The notes under the pieces were generated by a model. The model was given only the letters and a program-made list of their open reading frames with translations, was not told where the DNA came from and searched no databases. Of a DNA stretch of 64,000 bases, positions 62,292 to 64,000 are shown piece by piece. Location of the stretch: NCBI GenBank assembly GCA_018266575.1, contig JAFEAE010000016.1:248001-312000 (forward strand). The letters run 5' to 3'. Within the stretch, counting starts at the first letter, position 1; every line of letters begins with the position of its first letter. Source of the DNA: Bacteroidota bacterium. GTDB taxonomy: Bacteria; Bacteroidota; Bacteroidia; Chitinophagales; Chitinophagaceae. Both the position numbers and the translations under genes were made by a program.

Positions 62292-63113
62292 CTATAATTC
62301 CAGGTGTTTAGAATTTACTTTTTGCCCATAAAATATGGAAGCATGGTTATCAAAATCTTGCGTGGAATCGGTAGTATAAAAAACCATCTCACTATTCTTA
62401 CTGCATTTTTTTTCTATTTCCGGATGGCGTTTTAAATAATCCACAAGGCTATCTGCAACAATTTCTCCCTGTGATACTATTTTTTTACCAGGTGCAAATT
62501 GCATGATCTTATTTTTTAATAGCGGATAATGTGTGCAGGCAAGTAAAATTGTATCTATATCTTTTGATTGTTGAAAAAGCAGGTCGAGATATTCTTTCAC
62601 AAAATAATCTGCCCCATCACTATGGTGCTCATTATTTTCAATAAGAGGAACCCACATTGGGCATGCCTGCTGGAACACTTCCGTTTCCGGAAAAAATTTT
62701 TCAATTTCTATCGGGTAAGAGTTGGATTGAACCGTTCCGCTTGTTGCTAATATCCCGATTTTATTTGTCATGCTGAAGGTCCCGATTATTTCTGTTGTGG
62801 GGCGGATCACTCCTAACACTCTTTTTTCAGGCGCTATTTGCGGAAGGTCTCTTTGCTGAATGCTTCTTAAAGCTTTTGCTGAAGCAGTATTGCATGCAAG
62901 GATTACCAGCGGGCAATTCATTTTAAAAAACCATTGCACACATTCTAACGTGTACCTATATACGGTTTCGAAAGATCGTGAGCCGTAGGGTGCACGGGCA
63001 TTATCCCCGAGATAAATAAAATCATATTGCGGAAGTTTGGCTGCAATCTCTTTCAGCACAGTTAATCCGCCATAGCCGGAATCGAAAATACCAATTGGTT
63101 GTGTTGATGGCAT
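62292..63113 (-). CDS. murI: Glutamate racemase
   Basis: 273 residues. GIFDSGYGGLTVLKEI, the catalytic Cys pair in ILACNTASAKAL and LLACTHYPLLKN, and YLGDNARAPYGSRS are diagnostic. Supplies D-glutamate for peptidoglycan. Downstream of two ompH genes, the usual order in this phylum, but a terminator separates it from them. Confidence 0.96.
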   Translation of the reverse strand: MPSTQPIGIFDSGYGGLTVLKEIAAKLPQYDFIYLGDNARAPYGSRSFETVYRYTLECVQWFFKMNCPLVILACNTASAKALRSIQQRDLPQIAPEKRVLGVIRPTTEIIGTFSMTNKIGILATSGTVQSNSYPIEIEKFFPETEVFQQACPMWVPLIENNEHHSDGADYFVKEYLDLLFQQSKDIDTILLACTHYPLLKNKIMQFAPGKKIVSQGEIVADSLVDYLKRHPEIEKKCSKNSEMVFYTTDSTQDFDNHASIFYGQKVNSKHLEL

Positions 63114-63126
63114 GGTACAAAAATAA

Positions 63127-63154
63127 AAACGCCAGGCTTTAAAACCTGACGTTT
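63127..63154 (-). terminator. Terminator of the ompH gene
   Basis: AAACG-C-CAGG / CCTG-A-CGTTT stem with a T-rich tract on the minus strand. Confidence 0.65.
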
Positions 63155-63176
63155 GATCTTTTATAAAGAAATCAAT

Positions 63177-63686
63177 TTATTTTATGTTCAGTTTCTTCTT
63201 CACCAACGGCATCAAATCGTCAGCAGGTGGATATGCGATCAAAACATCTTTCACAAAAACATAAGCATAGCCGTTTTCTTTAGCAACCGCTTGTGCAGCT
63301 TCAATAGCTTTTTTCTGAATCGGAGCTAACAACTCTTGTTGTTTTTGCTGTAATTGCTGGCTAGCCTGTTGTTGAAAGCCTTGTACTTTTATATACAATT
63401 CGCTGAATGCCCTTCTTTTTACTTCAAGTTGTGCTTTAGTAAGCTTTGCTGTATCTTTTGACTGAAGCATGCTATCCTGCTCACGCAATTCTTTATTATA
63501 ATCTTCATATTGCTGAGATAAAGCATTTTGAAAATCGCTGTATGAAGTATCTGCTTTTTTGGATTCCGGCATTGAAGCGATAAGTTCATTCAGGCTGATA
63601 TAACCGATTTTAGTTTGAGCCTTTGCCTGGTTACCAGTAGCCATTAACCCTAAAGCTACCACCACAATTGTAACAATCTTTTTCAT
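63177..63686 (-). CDS. OmpH/Skp family periplasmic chaperone
   Basis: 169 residues. Signal peptide ending near 23 (NQAKA), IGYISLNELIASMPE, a long charged coiled coil (about 50-125), then KENGYAYVFVKDVLIAYPPADDLMPLVKKKLNIK. It escorts outer-membrane proteins to the Bam complex. A second copy lies upstream. Confidence 0.94.
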   Translation of the reverse strand: MKKIVTIVVVALGLMATGNQAKAQTKIGYISLNELIASMPESKKADTSYSDFQNALSQQYEDYNKELREQDSMLQSKDTAKLTKAQLEVKRRAFSELYIKVQGFQQQASQQLQQKQQELLAPIQKKAIEAAQAVAKENGYAYVFVKDVLIAYPPADDLMPLVKKKLNIK

Positions 63687-63802
63687 TTTTTGATATTTGT
63701 TTTTTAGTTGCTACATGGACTATAGAGGCCATGTTTTTGTTTTCGTGTTGTTTGTTAATGATTGGTTATTAAAAATTCAAATCAGGAAAAACGGTTCAGA
63801 TA

Positions 63803-64000
63803 TTATCTTATCCCAAGTTCTTTAAGCACATCATCGCTCTTGTCTAGCTTTGGGTCGGCAAATATAACAGTAATTCCTTCACTTTTATCTAAAATAAAAT
63901 CATACATACGATTTACCGCTATTTTCTGAATAGCGTTGTAAACCTTGTCCTGTATAGGTTTCACCAATTCCTGTCTTTTTTTGAAAAGGTCGCCTTCAAA
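63803..64000 (-). CDS. OmpH/Skp family chaperone, C-terminal part
   Basis: 65 codons before a stop at 63803, entering from beyond the right edge: KKRQELVKPIQDKVYNAIQ, MYDFILDKSEGITVIFADPKLDKSDDVLKELGIR. The same ending pattern as the next gene. The tandem ompH pair normally follows bamA, probably just outside. Confidence 0.9.
   Translation of the reverse strand, partial: FEGDLFKKRQELVKPIQDKVYNAIQKIAVNRMYDFILDKSEGITVIFADPKLDKSDDVLKELGIR

Overview
The window is a stretch of chromosome from a member of the Bacteroidota, most likely family Chitinophagaceae. The evidence is the SusC-type receptor start, gliding gene gldH, BatD, RicT and AIM24 proteins, the uppS/bamA/ompH/ompH/murI-type gene order at the right end, almost no Shine-Dalgarno sequences, and promoters of the Bacteroidota type (TTTG - about 19 nt - TAnnTTTG). 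About 58 protein genes are supported. I see no tRNA, rRNA, CRISPR array, prophage or transposase gene.

Layout. 1-752: start of a SusC receptor, running off the left edge. 753-1458: AT-rich gap with a candidate small RNA. 1459-10532: radA, comF, a beta-helix lipoprotein, glutathione peroxidase, holB, a small membrane protein, ricT, a hydrolase and a Bax-inhibitor-like protein. 10730-12272: AIM24 protein and a GxxExxY putative nuclease embedded in CACAGATT repeats. 12291-19250: tetR-tolC-adaptor-RND efflux operon with a clear operator over its promoter. 19502-26743: DUF502, zinc phospholipase-like protein, serC, DUF1015, TPR protein, acyl-CoA ligase. 26898-37242: ureohydrolase-like protein, a two-component system, a YncE-like propeller, a PepSY-like protein and a second RND efflux operon. 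37549-44046: DUF6263-like lipoprotein, pheS, 3-hydroxyacyl-CoA dehydrogenase, epimerase, lpxD. 44147-44652: gap with a second candidate small RNA. 44653-50794: rluE, yicC, gldH, a second two-component system, batD. 51065-57672: SDR, HAD phosphatase, the lipid operon CPBP-cdsA-psd, dusB, glutathione peroxidase. 57795-64000: aldehyde dehydrogenase, tadA, sod, rpmH-rnpA-yidD, murI, two ompH genes.

The genes are mostly housekeeping and envelope functions: DNA repair and replication (radA, holB), translation (pheS, dusB, tadA, rluE, rpmH, rnpA), lipid and cell-wall synthesis (lpxD, cdsA, psd, murI), stress defence (two peroxidases, SOD) and export (two RND systems).

The unusual content is between and inside the genes. 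(1) Many intergenic regions are filled with degenerate 7-bp tandem repeats, often as two facing complementary arms; arrays of exactly 28 or 35 bp also sit in frame inside holB, pheS, rnpA and an RND gene. (2) Two candidate small RNAs, 43 kb apart, share 15 nt of perfect antisense complementarity located in the unpaired linker of each. (3) The GxxExxY gene is bracketed by copies of an 18-bp repeat. (4) Further dispersed repeats (GTTGCGTCGCAC family, CCTGACAGG palindrome, a 170-bp MITE-like element, a REP-like element) are present.
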